A DNA stretch of 64,000 nt from Natronospira proteinivora. Its GTDB lineage: Bacteria > Pseudomonadota > Gammaproteobacteria > Natronospirales > Natronospiraceae. The stretch covers positions 434,001-498,000 of the forward strand of contig NZ_JALJYF010000002.1 of the NCBI RefSeq assembly GCF_024170465.1. Reading direction: 5' to 3'. The notes beneath the pieces were generated by a model. That model was not told the origin of the DNA and did not search any database. It was given only the letters and a program-made list of their open reading frames with translations. Below are positions 17,204-26,385 of this stretch, piece after piece. Positions within the stretch are counted from its first letter, which is position 1. Each line of letters starts with the position of its first letter. The translations under genes were made by a program, and so were the position numbers.

Positions 17204-18640
17204 CTACCAACCCACCCGCCGTTCAAATTCTTCCAACGGATAGAGGTCTTCCATGGCAATGGCAATCAAGGTGCCCATCTCGGGCTGCTTGTCGCGCTCA
17301 TCCTCGATACGGTCCTGCATCCGAACAATTTCACCGGAACCCAGGCAGGTTCGATCCAGATTCTCGAACACCCACTCAGGAATCACCTGACTGGCATTGG
17401 AGTAGGCAGGGTCCGGATACTTCCAGCCAGGGCCGTAATAAGCCTTGAGGAAGGACTTGGTCTTTTTGGGGATATAGGCCTGCACGTGACGGAAATCCAC
17501 GGTCTTTACTTTCTTGAAACCCTGAAAATCCAGCTCAAGGGCCGCCTGGCGTTGCGCCCAGACCTTGCCGTCCTGATACCAGACCGGGCGGGCATCCAGG
17601 TGGATATCCTCGCCCACCTCCGGATGCATGATGCGGAATGGCTTGCCACGACGATTCAGGCTGATCACGAAACCGGCACGCACCAGTTTCATCATGATTG
17701 CCTTGGTCTCTTCCCGCACCGAATCCGGATTCTGCTTGTCGGATACAAAGCCCACATCGAAATCATCATCGCCGGGAATGAAATCACCGTCCCGGTAGCG
17801 CCCCAGCAGGGTGCCGTACAACAGGAACAGCGGGCGGCCCACTTCCTCATCGAAAGCATCCCGGGCCCGGGCATACAAATCCAGATAGGCATCCTGGCGA
17901 GCACTAACGGTTCCCGGGTCCGCTGGCAGATAGCCTTTCTTGTCCAGCATTTTCCCGTCCGACAGCAACTCACTCAGACCACCCCGGGCATGGGGAATCT
18001 GGACACGCGCAACCCTTGCCTGCCCCCTGAACAGCAGTGGCATACCGTTATCGCTTTCCACCGCAATATCCGCATGGGGCGGAAACATTTCCAGCGCAGG
18101 GCGCTTGATGGTCAGGGAGAAACGCGCCTTGTTCTCTTGATAGTCCAGCTTGATGGTACGAATCAGTTGTCCGTCCAGCAGAATACGGACTTGCTCAGGT
18201 CGATCCGCCTCCCCCAGATCAACCGGCATCTTTACCTGGCCACTGACCTTGAGCCCGAGAAAGACAAAGCTGACCTTGAATTGCCCGGCCACTTCAAGCG
18301 GTCCTTCCAGCACGGAACAATGAAAGAGTGGGTCATAGACGCTTTCACCACTCTCCTGGAACAGGGCGCGCTCGAAATTGAACTGACTGGGTTGCCTCCG
18401 GCGGGAGATGGCCGTCTGACCCTTACGGTCAGCGGCATCGAAGGTCATCGCATGGGCCGCTCGGGCCCCATCAAAATCACCGGCCCGAAGACAATAGGCG
18501 GCAAGCCGTTCAGCCCAGGCCGCATTCCCCGTCAAACGGAACATGGCAGCCAGTGTCTGTTGCTTGATACGGCCTGACAGTCGGGCCTTGAGGGAAGCCG
18601 GGACCAGCCGCCGATACATTCCATACAACAACTGGCTCAT
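17204..18640 (-). CDS. LicD-family phosphotransferase with N-terminal accessory domain
   Basis: 478 residues. The LicD core is at about residues 270-400: LFLLYGTLLGRYRDGDFIPGDDDFDVGF contains the G-T-L-L-G and D-D-D-x-D metal motif of the family, followed by GEDIHLDARPVW and a late YYGPGWKYPDP. LicD proteins transfer a phospho-alcohol such as phosphocholine or phosphoglycerol from a CDP-linked donor to a sugar. The neighbouring CTP:glycerol-3-phosphate cytidylyltransferase suggests CDP-glycerol as donor. Residues 1-240 are a separate region with beta-strand character (LDGQLIRTIKLDYQENKARFSL). The stop overlaps nothing; the start overlaps the HIT gene by 4 bases. Confidence 0.85.
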   Translation of the reverse strand: MSQLLYGMYRRLVPASLKARLSGRIKQQTLAAMFRLTGNAAWAERLAAYCLRAGDFDGARAAHAMTFDAADRKGQTAISRRRQPSQFNFERALFQESGESVYDPLFHCSVLEGPLEVAGQFKVSFVFLGLKVSGQVKMPVDLGEADRPEQVRILLDGQLIRTIKLDYQENKARFSLTIKRPALEMFPPHADIAVESDNGMPLLFRGQARVARVQIPHARGGLSELLSDGKMLDKKGYLPADPGTVSARQDAYLDLYARARDAFDEEVGRPLFLLYGTLLGRYRDGDFIPGDDDFDVGFVSDKQNPDSVREETKAIMMKLVRAGFVISLNRRGKPFRIMHPEVGEDIHLDARPVWYQDGKVWAQRQAALELDFQGFKKVKTVDFRHVQAYIPKKTKSFLKAYYGPGWKYPDPAYSNASQVIPEWVFENLDRTCLGSGEIVRMQDRIEDERDKQPEMGTLIAIAMEDLYPLEEFERRVGW

Positions 18641-19089
18641 TTAAGACGCTCCGCCGCCGAAGAAAGATCCTGTTGCAGGGAAAGCAGGGTCTGTTCCTCG
18701 GTCGGGGCCGGGCCGAAAGTGGGCGGGCCGGGCCAGAAGGCATCCTCCCATTCCACGCCATAACGGGAGACCGAACGGTCAAAGCGGGGCAACACATGGA
18801 AATGCACAATGGGGTCTTTCATCATCAGACACACGGCATTGATGCGAACCGCACCCAGCGCTTCCTTGGCAAGGCGCTCGGCCACAGCCAATTCACGCCC
18901 CATGTCGGCGGATTCTTCAGCACTCAACTCGGAAAAATGCAGACGCCCCGAGCGGGAACTCAACACCATGGACCCCAGGGTCATCTGCTCGGGCCGCACC
19001 GAAAGAATCCAGTGTTCGCTTTCATGCACGGTCAACTGATCCAACTGGAAGTTTTCACGAAACGCTGTCAGCGGATTGTCGGCATTCAT
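18637..19089 (-). CDS. HIT-family nucleotide hydrolase/transferase
   Basis: 150 residues. The segment IVHFHVLPRF is the histidine-triad motif with its first His replaced by Ile; the central catalytic His and the last His remain. MVLSSRSGRLHFSELSAEE is the typical N-terminal substrate region. HIT proteins cleave or transfer nucleoside monophosphates (Ap4A, AMP-amidates, NDP-sugars). Its place between the LicD-like and cytidylyltransferase genes, with 4-base overlaps on both sides, ties it to CDP-linked intermediates, perhaps as a proofreading hydrolase. That role is inference. Confidence 0.85.
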   Translation of the reverse strand: MNADNPLTAFRENFQLDQLTVHESEHWILSVRPEQMTLGSMVLSSRSGRLHFSELSAEESADMGRELAVAERLAKEALGAVRINAVCLMMKDPIVHFHVLPRFDRSVSRYGVEWEDAFWPGPPTFGPAPTEEQTLLSLQQDLSSAAERLK

Positions 19090-19532
19090 CGTTCGCCCTC
19101 CTTGATGGAGTCACCATTCTGGATCTTCTCCAACACTTCACGCAGCTTGCTGCTGGAGGTGTGACGGGTATAGGGGAAGTAAACAATCTCCACACCTCGT
19201 TCGGCGAAATCCCGTTCCAGGGCATTCCATTTTTCGGAGCCTTTCCAGTCGTCCCCCACGAACATGCGATCAAAACGCAGATTGTTCCAGGCCTCGATCT
19301 TGTCCATATTGGTCTGGGGCACCACCTCATCCACGAAACGGATATGCTCCACAATCTCCATCCGCTCGGTGAAGGGGATCACGGGGCGTGTGCCCTTGCG
19401 CTGCTCACAGAGTTCATCCGTGGTCACGCCCACAATCAGATGATCACACTCAAGCTTGGCCCGCTTGAGCAAATTCAGATGCCCCACATGAAAGAGGTCA
19501 TAGACCCCCGTGGTGTAGCCAATCATTTTCAT
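19086..19532 (-). CDS. tagD: Glycerol-3-phosphate cytidylyltransferase (TagD/GCT-like)
   Basis: 148 residues from ATG 19532 (MKMIGYTTGVYDLFH). HxGH motif at His15-Val-Gly-His18; GDDWKGS and RHTSSSKL correspond to the conserved GDDW and the RTxGISTT-like signature of the family. Makes CDP-glycerol from CTP and sn-glycerol-3-phosphate in the cytoplasm. A CDP-ethanolamine or ADP-heptose-type cytidylyl/adenylyltransferase is the alternative, but GDDWKGS with length near 130-150 points to the GCT group. First gene of a translationally coupled set running down to GDPD. The 180-base gap before the divergent gene at 19734 must carry its promoter. Confidence 0.87.
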   Translation of the reverse strand: MKMIGYTTGVYDLFHVGHLNLLKRAKLECDHLIVGVTTDELCEQRKGTRPVIPFTERMEIVEHIRFVDEVVPQTNMDKIEAWNNLRFDRMFVGDDWKGSEKWNALERDFAERGVEIVYFPYTRHTSSSKLREVLEKIQNGDSIKEGER

Positions 19533-19702
19533 TGCCCGCTTGCTCCCCATACCAAATAGTCACATCCAATCGAAATCGCGCCGGCCCATTTACCACACAG
19601 GCAGTCCCGGCAGGCCAAGCCACTGATTTTACATGCTTTGGGTTTATCAACCCACCATTCTCTCAGGCCCCATTGGACAGACATCGCGCTGTGACCCAGA
19701 AT

Positions 19703-19733
19703 CTCCCCCTGTATTCTCACGGGGGGCAACACC
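19703..19733 (+). promoter_or_regulatory. Hairpin overlapping the ribosome-binding G-run
   Basis: CCCCC at 19705-19709 can pair with the GGGGGG run at 19721-19726 that lies 7 bases before the ATG at 19734. Formation would hide the only Shine-Dalgarno-like sequence. Seen in sequence; a regulatory effect is inference. Confidence 0.35.
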
Positions 19734-20087
19734 ATGACGATGACCATATCTGCCTGGATAGCCGGCCTGGTTCTGCTGTTCCTGTTGCTGAATACCGGCT
19801 TGCTGGCCTGGATCCTGCGACGACAGCGGCGCGCCAATCACGCTTTGAGGGAACTTACCCAGCACCTGGGCAAACGCATGGACAGCCTCTACAGGAGCAC
19901 GGCCGAAGATGCCCATGAACAACTGGGTCGGCACGAGGCTTTGACCACTGAGCTGTCCGAGATCCACGGCTTCATCCATTACCTGGAAGGCGTCCTCCGG
20001 GAAACCCATCCCGATGGCCTGCCCGGCACCCATGCCGGACCGCCCCGGCCCGGGTCCAACGGCCATGACCGGCAAAACAATGACTGA
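19734..20087 (+). CDS. Small single-pass membrane protein, unknown
   Basis: 117 residues. Residues 5-28 are one strongly hydrophobic segment (AWIAGLVLLFLLLNTGLLAWIL) followed by RRQRR, which predicts an N-out or N-in anchor with a positive cytoplasmic side. Residues 35-95 form an amphipathic helix (LRELTQHLGKRMDSLYRSTAEDA). No family recognised. It overlaps the PP-loop gene by 8 bases (ATG inside its last codons), so the two are coupled and their products may work together at the membrane. These two are the only plus-strand genes inside the polysaccharide locus besides the HipB-like gene. Confidence 0.6.
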   Translation: MTMTISAWIAGLVLLFLLLNTGLLAWILRRQRRANHALRELTQHLGKRMDSLYRSTAEDAHEQLGRHEALTTELSEIHGFIHYLEGVLRETHPDGLPGTHAGPPRPGSNGHDRQNND

Positions 20088-21555
20088 GTTCGGGCCGCCC
20101 CCCTGGCCGGCAGTGACGGTAAGACCGGATCGCCCCCGGGTGGAAGGCAGCACCTTGCACCTGAGCTGGACACAGTCCGGCGGCGGCCCCCTGTTCAGGC
20201 ACTGCCATTGCTTTATCCGCTACCCGCGCCAGTCACTGGAAAATCTGCCACCGGCAATCGCCTGGAGCGTCTTTTCTGGCCTGATCGCCAGCCTCTACGC
20301 CCGCCACCACCAGGAATTGACCTTGCACTTCCCCGAGCCCATCCCGCGGATGGCCCTGGCACCCTGGCTGGACCTACACCGCTGTGACAATGTCGTCGCA
20401 GGCCCGCTGAAAGAGTCCGAAGCGCCTGGCGCGCCATCGACATCCGAGCCGGAACACATCGGTATCCTGTTCGGCGGCGGCAAGGATTCCCTGGCCACGC
20501 TGGGCTTGATGGGGGAGCTTTTTGGCTACCAGCGCCTGACCCTGCTTTCCTGTGTCTTCCCCGAAAGAAGCCGCTACCTGCGCACCGTCGAACAGCGGCG
20601 GGACCGCCACGCCCTGGGGCCCATCCGGGGCCGAACCGGCGTTCGGGTCCAGAAGATCATCAGCAACTTGCGCTGCCAGATCGGGGAAGACGCCAGCAGT
20701 CGCGCCCTGCACACCGGCCTCTACCATGCCCTGGCCCTGCCCATGACCCGGCAACTGGGCCTGGAACTGGTCACCCACAGCAATGAGTTCAACCACTACT
20801 GGACCTCGACTCAACCGAATCGCCCCCGGGCCGGCTTCGCCCGTTCCCGCCCGGAAGCCGACGACTTCCTGGCCGACGCCCTCTCGCGACTCCTGCAGCA
20901 ACCCCTGAGTATCAAGAACCCCAATTTCTGTATCGGCAAGGACGGAGCCATCCGCCTGCTGAAGGAACGCTATCCCGGCCTGCTGACCTCACTGATGATG
21001 TGTGAATCGGTCACCGACCCCAATCAGCGATGGTGCGGCAACTGCTATAAATGCTTTCAGTACGCGATTTACCGGCTGGCGCTGAACCTGCCCGACGCCG
21101 GGCTCGACCCCCAGACCTTCTTTGCCGAGAGCGAGTGGGTCCAGGACCACCTGGCCCGGGCCAGCCAGGCCAAAGTCGGCCAGTGGCTGCCGGAGCTCAG
21201 CAGCCGGGCCAGCTTTCCGGCCTTCAGCCACCTCTTTCATCAGCACCCGCCGGACACCCTGGCGAAACAACTCAGCGGCCAGGCGAAAGCACATTTCCTG
21301 GCCCTGACCCGGCCCTTCCCCCGAGAGCCCCATCCGGCCACCCAGGCCTGGATGCAGGCCGCCCTGGACAAGCTGGCCCCGCCCCGGACCCGGCAACTGG
21401 CCGCCATTCTCGACCAGCACCTGCCCCGGGAAACCGCCCGGCAAATTCAACTCCCCTGGGGCAGCCACCGCAGCCATATTGATTATGATGCAGCCATTGC
21501 ACCGAAAACCGTGGCCATTGAAACTCCGGACGCTGATGCAGCTTTCAAGCTGTAA
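20080..21555 (+). CDS. PP-loop ATPase (QueC/ExsB-like fold) of unknown substrate
   Basis: 491 residues from ATG 20080. The pyrophosphatase loop GILFGGGKDSLATLG is at about residues 130-144. A four-cysteine site, CESVTDPNQRWCGNCYKC, at about residue 310 resembles the zinc site of QueC-type enzymes. HSNEFNHYW follows the nucleotide-binding core. These enzymes adenylate a carboxyl or carbonyl group and attach nitrogen or sulfur. In polysaccharide loci such proteins (for example WbpG) amidate or aminate sugars, but this one is longer and differs in motif. A MurL-like epimerase is another remote possibility. The substrate is unresolved. Confidence 0.7.
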   Translation: MTEFGPPPWPAVTVRPDRPRVEGSTLHLSWTQSGGGPLFRHCHCFIRYPRQSLENLPPAIAWSVFSGLIASLYARHHQELTLHFPEPIPRMALAPWLDLHRCDNVVAGPLKESEAPGAPSTSEPEHIGILFGGGKDSLATLGLMGELFGYQRLTLLSCVFPERSRYLRTVEQRRDRHALGPIRGRTGVRVQKIISNLRCQIGEDASSRALHTGLYHALALPMTRQLGLELVTHSNEFNHYWTSTQPNRPRAGFARSRPEADDFLADALSRLLQQPLSIKNPNFCIGKDGAIRLLKERYPGLLTSLMMCESVTDPNQRWCGNCYKCFQYAIYRLALNLPDAGLDPQTFFAESEWVQDHLARASQAKVGQWLPELSSRASFPAFSHLFHQHPPDTLAKQLSGQAKAHFLALTRPFPREPHPATQAWMQAALDKLAPPRTRQLAAILDQHLPRETARQIQLPWGSHRSHIDYDAAIAPKTVAIETPDADAAFKL

Positions 21556-21588
21556 CAGTGCCGCTCCTTCTCACCAACCTCCCGAATC

Positions 21589-23358
21589 TCAAAATCCTTC
21601 CAGAATACTGCTGAGATCCAGCACCTTGCTGTCGTCGCCGCTAAAGCGCTTGGCGTTGCCGGAAACCAGGCGTGTCTTTCCCTTACGGTTCTCCACGCGT
21701 GAGGCCTTGGCGGGTACCTTGGGACGAAGCTCGAACACTGTTGCCAGCAGTACATCATGCTCCTGGCCCTTCACCGAATAACCGAAGGTAGTGGTGGGAA
21801 TGGTTTGCAGATAGGCGGGGGAGACCCAGCCCAGCATGGGGGATTCCTGACCACGGGCCTGGGTAAAGGTGGGTTCTCCCTCAACCCCTTCGGCATGAAA
21901 ACTCACGGTGCAAACCCGCTCACCCCGCAGTCCCGTAATCAGGCGTTGATCATCATTCAACATGGTCAGTTCGTGATCCGGGTTGAGATGCCACCAGCTG
22001 CTGTACTTGCGACCCGCCGAACCCTCGCTCCGGAGCTGGTCAAGCACCACCAGCAAACGCTTGGGGAGATAAAGCACCGTTCGACGATGACGAATCTTGC
22101 GTTCCGGCCGATGCTGGTCCGCCCGTATCAGCCAGCCCTGGCCATAGGGCTCCACCGTCTCCATGGCATTGCCATGGGCATATCTCGACTCGATGGAAAA
22201 GGTCTTGCCATCCACTTCCACGGTATTGTGGGCACGGGTGCTCTTGAAGTAATTGCGGGCCTTGCCGGCGTTGTAGCCATACTTGCCGGGGTCCACCAGG
22301 ATATCCTCGCCCCGCTCCTGCCAGACAAAGGACAGGCAATCCGCATGCTTGTGGGTCTTGGCAAAAAAACCGCCCTGCATGAACAGCAGGGAACGATCAC
22401 CCCGCTTGGCATTGGGCCGGCTGCGCACCACGCCATAGGCATCCACCAGGGCGCCGACGGTTTTCCCGTTTTCCCGGTGCGGCCAATCCAACAGAGTCTC
22501 AGGGGATTTCAACTTGATACGCGGATTCCCGGAATCCCCCATGGGAACACAATAGCCATTGGGATCCAGCATCCAGTACTTGGCCACATGGGCCCGTTGC
22601 ACCAAGTCAAAGATGGCCGACATATCGGCACTTTCCCACCAGGGGGCATCCAGCACCTGCTCGATGACCTTGATCACGAAAAAGTGATAATGAGGTGAGT
22701 GCTCACGATGCACCCCCAGATCACCCAACTGATCATGCAGCAAGGCCTCCAACTGATGGGCCGTGTAATCGATGCGCTTGTCCCGTTCCCCGGCATCCGG
22801 GTAAATCCACAGCAGGGCCATCAGGCCATTGAGCTGAAACAGGCCATGATTACCCGGGTTCAATTCCTTTGGGTCGGTCAGCTTCGCGAGATGGGATTCA
22901 ATCAGCGCCGGCCAGAAATCCTGCTCCAGCAAATCGCGGTAACCGTAATAACGAAAGGCCCACAGGAGAAAGGCAATCTTCTGGGCCCGAATCCCGGTGG
23001 ACATGTCATACCAGACCCAGCGAGAGCGCATGAAGGAACGGGCATGGTCATGCCAGGCGGCCACTTCCGCCACAATGCGCTCGGCCATTTCACGGGCCCG
23101 GCCCGGCTCATTCACCAGAATATGCAGCATGGAATCCAGGCTGCGCCAGGCATGGAACTGGAACATCCAGTTCCGGTCCTTGTAGGGCTTGATGGACCAA
23201 TCGGCGGGGGAATCCAGCGGCACCGGTTCCAGATCCTTGCGGCCCTTGGCCACAAAACCCTCGCTGTCCTGCTGTGCCAACTCCTTGGCCGCATCTTTGA
23301 TCTTGGCAATTTCAAAATGCCTGAGCGGCGGCAAGGTGTCCGGCTGCATCACATCCAT
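21589..23358 (-). CDS. Heparinase II/III-family protein
   Basis: 589 residues. The N-terminal (alpha/alpha) toroid has WVWYDMSTGIRAQKIAFLLWA and LNPGNHGLFQLNGLMALLW; the C-terminal beta-sandwich domain begins with THKHADCLSFVW and DPGKYGYN, the conserved His and Asp region of the family. No signal peptide is visible, which is unusual for a lyase. Members in capsule and exopolysaccharide clusters are thought to trim or modify uronate-containing chains. The locus makes uronic acids (wecC, the 4-epimerase), which gives a plausible substrate. Convergent with the PP-loop gene (33-base gap). Confidence 0.85.
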   Translation of the reverse strand: MDVMQPDTLPPLRHFEIAKIKDAAKELAQQDSEGFVAKGRKDLEPVPLDSPADWSIKPYKDRNWMFQFHAWRSLDSMLHILVNEPGRAREMAERIVAEVAAWHDHARSFMRSRWVWYDMSTGIRAQKIAFLLWAFRYYGYRDLLEQDFWPALIESHLAKLTDPKELNPGNHGLFQLNGLMALLWIYPDAGERDKRIDYTAHQLEALLHDQLGDLGVHREHSPHYHFFVIKVIEQVLDAPWWESADMSAIFDLVQRAHVAKYWMLDPNGYCVPMGDSGNPRIKLKSPETLLDWPHRENGKTVGALVDAYGVVRSRPNAKRGDRSLLFMQGGFFAKTHKHADCLSFVWQERGEDILVDPGKYGYNAGKARNYFKSTRAHNTVEVDGKTFSIESRYAHGNAMETVEPYGQGWLIRADQHRPERKIRHRRTVLYLPKRLLVVLDQLRSEGSAGRKYSSWWHLNPDHELTMLNDDQRLITGLRGERVCTVSFHAEGVEGEPTFTQARGQESPMLGWVSPAYLQTIPTTTFGYSVKGQEHDVLLATVFELRPKVPAKASRVENRKGKTRLVSGNAKRFSGDDSKVLDLSSILEGF

Positions 23359-23398
23359 TGATCACGTCCGTTATCTGAAAAAATGGGCGGCAAGCTTA

Positions 23399-24097
23399 TC
23401 ACGCGGTTTTGAGATCAAGCAGATCCGGATGCTTCGGATCTTTCACCCTACGGACGGCACCCCCCGTACCCGTAGCCAGAGCTTCCCGCACTTGCTGCCA
23501 ATGGGCATGGCGCATCAGCACCCGAACCGGAATGGTGGACAAATCCAGCAGCTGGGCCATAGCCAGACGATGACTGCCACCATGCCCGAACAGAAACCCT
23601 CCCTCACGATCAATGGAGACAAACAGATCATCCGTCACCGGCGCCCCCCGTTCCTCGGCCGACTGCAATCGCCCTTCCTGGCGTATCTGCTCATAAAGGG
23701 CGTCCAGGCGATGGTAGCGGGCCAGTAATTGCTTCTCGCTCCGGCAGCCATCAATGCGCCCCTTTTCCTCAAGCCGGGCACGCTTGTGCGCCCAGATGGC
23801 ACAGGCCGCCCAGGGCTTGCCCTGGATAAAATGCTCGGCCAGCTGATCCGCCAGAATCCCGGTATGCAGCACCTTGCGCCGCTGTAGATCCCAGCGGCCA
23901 TCCTCCACCCGGCCCCAGTCATCCAGCTTCGCCCCACCGGCCCGCTTGGTCCGCATGTGGAAGGGGCAATGGTGGCTAATGGCTTTCGGGTCCACCTGAA
24001 TATACTTCTCCGGATCGGCCAGGGCGGCATAGTCCTGTCTGGCTTTTGCCAGATTCGCCTCACAGACCGCTTTCCATTTTGACTGACTATCCACCAT
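23399..24097 (-). CDS. ParB/Srx-fold-like protein of a glycan cluster
   Basis: 232 residues from ATG 24097. A CAGGG ribosome site lies 6 bases before this ATG, and it overlaps the upstream stop by one base (TGATG). The C-terminal third (DLFVSIDREGGFLFGHGGSHRLAMAQLL, then IPVRVLMRH) has the pattern of the ParB-like nuclease/kinase fold: a G-x-x-R loop after a strand, then a short helix and strand. Four cysteines are scattered, with no metal motif evident. ParB-like domains bind CTP or ATP. No DNA-binding helix-turn-helix is present, so a partition function is unlikely. Role in polysaccharide synthesis unknown. Confidence 0.6.
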   Translation of the reverse strand: MVDSQSKWKAVCEANLAKARQDYAALADPEKYIQVDPKAISHHCPFHMRTKRAGGAKLDDWGRVEDGRWDLQRRKVLHTGILADQLAEHFIQGKPWAACAIWAHKRARLEEKGRIDGCRSEKQLLARYHRLDALYEQIRQEGRLQSAEERGAPVTDDLFVSIDREGGFLFGHGGSHRLAMAQLLDLSTIPVRVLMRHAHWQQVREALATGTGGAVRRVKDPKHPDLLDLKTA

Positions 24098-26385
24098 CAA
24101 CATCCCTGAAAAAAAACATCCCAATCCAGTTCATCCCGGGTTTCACCCAGCATGAATGACAACAATACCCGCGACACATAATTGGGGTGATATTCCTCGC
24201 CGGCGTGCAAATAAAGACAAAGCGCTACCCGCTCTTCATCAAACCACCAGGCTTTGTCCTCAGCCTCGCCCGGTCGTTCCGGCATCAATCGAAGGCGGGG
24301 TTCATCGTGCAAGCCATCGGGCAGCGAGACCGCATTGTCGGTGACCAGGCAAAGCAAATCCACACGGGCCAGCCAGTCACGAATCCGGGCCGCCAGCAGC
24401 TGCCCCGACACATCCCCGGCTTCCAAATGCACCACCACCCGGTATGCCGGTGGAAATATCTCGCTACGGATGGACGGGGGCGATACCACATAGCGCTCCC
24501 GCAGCGGGAAAGGCATCAGCAATTGCTCACCGCTGCGATGCCAATGATTGAAGGCGGCAATATAGGCTCGCCGTGACTCGGACAGATAACTGGCCGGATC
24601 GCTGTCATCACGCAAGGACAGGTGCACGGGGTTTTGCCCGGTGAGGGAGTCCCCGGCGATCGGGGCCCAGTACAGCACACGGTCCACCACGCGGGTAGCC
24701 TCCGCACCCAGCACCGCCCTCACCCGCTTCTGAAACTCATCATCCGCCCCCACGCGAACCGCATCAAAAAACCCGACCCGGGCAATCAATTCACGGCGGA
24801 ACAAGGCCGAGGGGTAACCCGGCCGGGCCTGTCGGCCCCGGTTCAACAGGACTTCCCCATGTTCATCCACCCGCTGCCAATGCACATAGCAAATCCAGGC
24901 CTGGGGATGTTCTTCCAGTTCGGCAATCTGCACGGCCAATCGAGCCGGATCCGAGGTGTCATCCGCATCATGCAGGGCAATGTATTGCCCCCGGGCCATC
25001 ATCAATCCCAGGTTCTTGGCCCAGTAGGTTCCCCGGTTTTCCCCACAGCGAAGCAATCGTACGCGCCCGTCTTCCGCCGCCATGGCTTCCACACGGCCAG
25101 CGGTATCGTCCTCACTGGCATCATCCACCACGATCAATTCCAGATCCCGCTCGCTCTGCTCAAGGACCGAACGCATGGCCGCCTCGATGCTGTCGGCGGC
25201 ATTCCAGGCCGTCATGACCACAGACACCCGGGGTCGGTCTTCATCCGATACAGGCGCATCCTTGAAGGGGGCGACTTCCTCGGCCAGTTCCGGATTGGGG
25301 CGGAGGCGATCCAGCAGGGCCAGGTAATCCGCCAGCAACTGGCGAGGATGAAAACGCGCCCGAACCGTGGCCAGGCCCTCACGGGCAAGACGTTCATGCA
25401 GCGGCTGATCTGAAAACAGGGAAAGAATCTGCTCGGCGGCCAAACGGTCATCGCCGGGCGGATACATCAGGGCGTTGCAGCCCGAGTCCAACACCTCTCT
25501 CACGGCGCCGGCCGGCGCCGCGACCACCGGCACGCCCGACCACATGGCCTCGTGCACGGTGAAACAGAAAGACTCCCGGCGAGAGCAGGAAAGCAGCACC
25601 CCCCGCGCCCGGGCAACGGCCCGGTAAAGCTCGGCCATGGCCGATTGGGAGAGGTTATGCAGCCATTGCAGGTGGGCACTCAAGCCCAGGGCCTCGGCCC
25701 GGGCCAGAAACTCCCCGACTCGCAGTGAATCCAGCTTGCCGCCGGTTACCACCAACACAGGGGTCTCCGGGCGCTGGCGGCAAACCCGCGCCGCCGTGTG
25801 CAGCATTTCCTGCCATTGCTTGCCCCCGCCCAGCTTGCCCACCCAGAGCAGGGGTTTCTGCCCGGCATGAAATGCAGGCACTGCCCCGGTGTCTGCCTGG
25901 GTATCTGCCGGGACTGGCAGCTGAACCGGGTTGGGACAAACGCTGATCTGCTCGTCAGGCAACGGGGGATACTGCAGTTGCAGCCAACGCCGGGACCAGT
26001 CACTGGGTACCACCACTCGGCGAGCCCCGCACAAGGTCTCGGCCGTCAATCCGCGTATCCCCCTGGGCAGGGAGGTATGCATCTCATAACAAACCGGCAG
26101 GCCCGCCGACACCGCCCGGCTGAGGACTTCCGGCGTATCAATCACCAGCAGTGCCTGATACGCCCCCTCGCGGGCGCTTGTGACGAACTGATCGGCCAGT
26201 CCGCGCGCCACGATATCCACCTGGCTCGCCCCGGCCCGCAGCAGATCCGGCCGCCCCCCATCGTCCCGCCCGAACAGGCAATGCACTTCCCAGCCAGCCG
26301 CCCGCAGAGCGGGCAGGCGCTGTTTGAGAACGGAAGTCACCCCGCCGAAATTGCAATAACGATAGGCCAGGAGCAATCGCTTCAC
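24097..26385 (-). CDS. Bifunctional glycosyltransferase, GT4 + GT2 domains
   Basis: 762 residues. Residues 1-350 form a GT-B family 4 enzyme (LLLAYRYCNFGGVTSVL, PLLWVGKLGGGKQW, SCSRRESFCFTVHEAMWSGVPVVA). Residues 385-600 form a GT-A family 2 enzyme (RVSVVMTAWNAADSIEAAM, LIVVDDASEDDT, ENRGTYWAKNLG, ALHDADDTSD with the DxD). The last 150 residues are a tail without a recognised fold. Two active sites in one chain suggest consecutive sugar additions. The GT2 half resembles that of the protein at 48505, sharing the N-x-G-T-Y and D-D signatures. The start overlaps the upstream gene by 4 bases (ATGA). Confidence 0.88.
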   Translation of the reverse strand: MKRLLLAYRYCNFGGVTSVLKQRLPALRAAGWEVHCLFGRDDGGRPDLLRAGASQVDIVARGLADQFVTSAREGAYQALLVIDTPEVLSRAVSAGLPVCYEMHTSLPRGIRGLTAETLCGARRVVVPSDWSRRWLQLQYPPLPDEQISVCPNPVQLPVPADTQADTGAVPAFHAGQKPLLWVGKLGGGKQWQEMLHTAARVCRQRPETPVLVVTGGKLDSLRVGEFLARAEALGLSAHLQWLHNLSQSAMAELYRAVARARGVLLSCSRRESFCFTVHEAMWSGVPVVAAPAGAVREVLDSGCNALMYPPGDDRLAAEQILSLFSDQPLHERLAREGLATVRARFHPRQLLADYLALLDRLRPNPELAEEVAPFKDAPVSDEDRPRVSVVMTAWNAADSIEAAMRSVLEQSERDLELIVVDDASEDDTAGRVEAMAAEDGRVRLLRCGENRGTYWAKNLGLMMARGQYIALHDADDTSDPARLAVQIAELEEHPQAWICYVHWQRVDEHGEVLLNRGRQARPGYPSALFRRELIARVGFFDAVRVGADDEFQKRVRAVLGAEATRVVDRVLYWAPIAGDSLTGQNPVHLSLRDDSDPASYLSESRRAYIAAFNHWHRSGEQLLMPFPLRERYVVSPPSIRSEIFPPAYRVVVHLEAGDVSGQLLAARIRDWLARVDLLCLVTDNAVSLPDGLHDEPRLRLMPERPGEAEDKAWWFDEERVALCLYLHAGEEYHPNYVSRVLLSFMLGETRDELDWDVFFQGC

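Noticed and set aside
17198-18577. 459-codon frame opposite the LicD-like gene
   Set aside because: Low-complexity His/Gln/Gly-rich product, no ribosome site, and the minus strand has the LicD motif.
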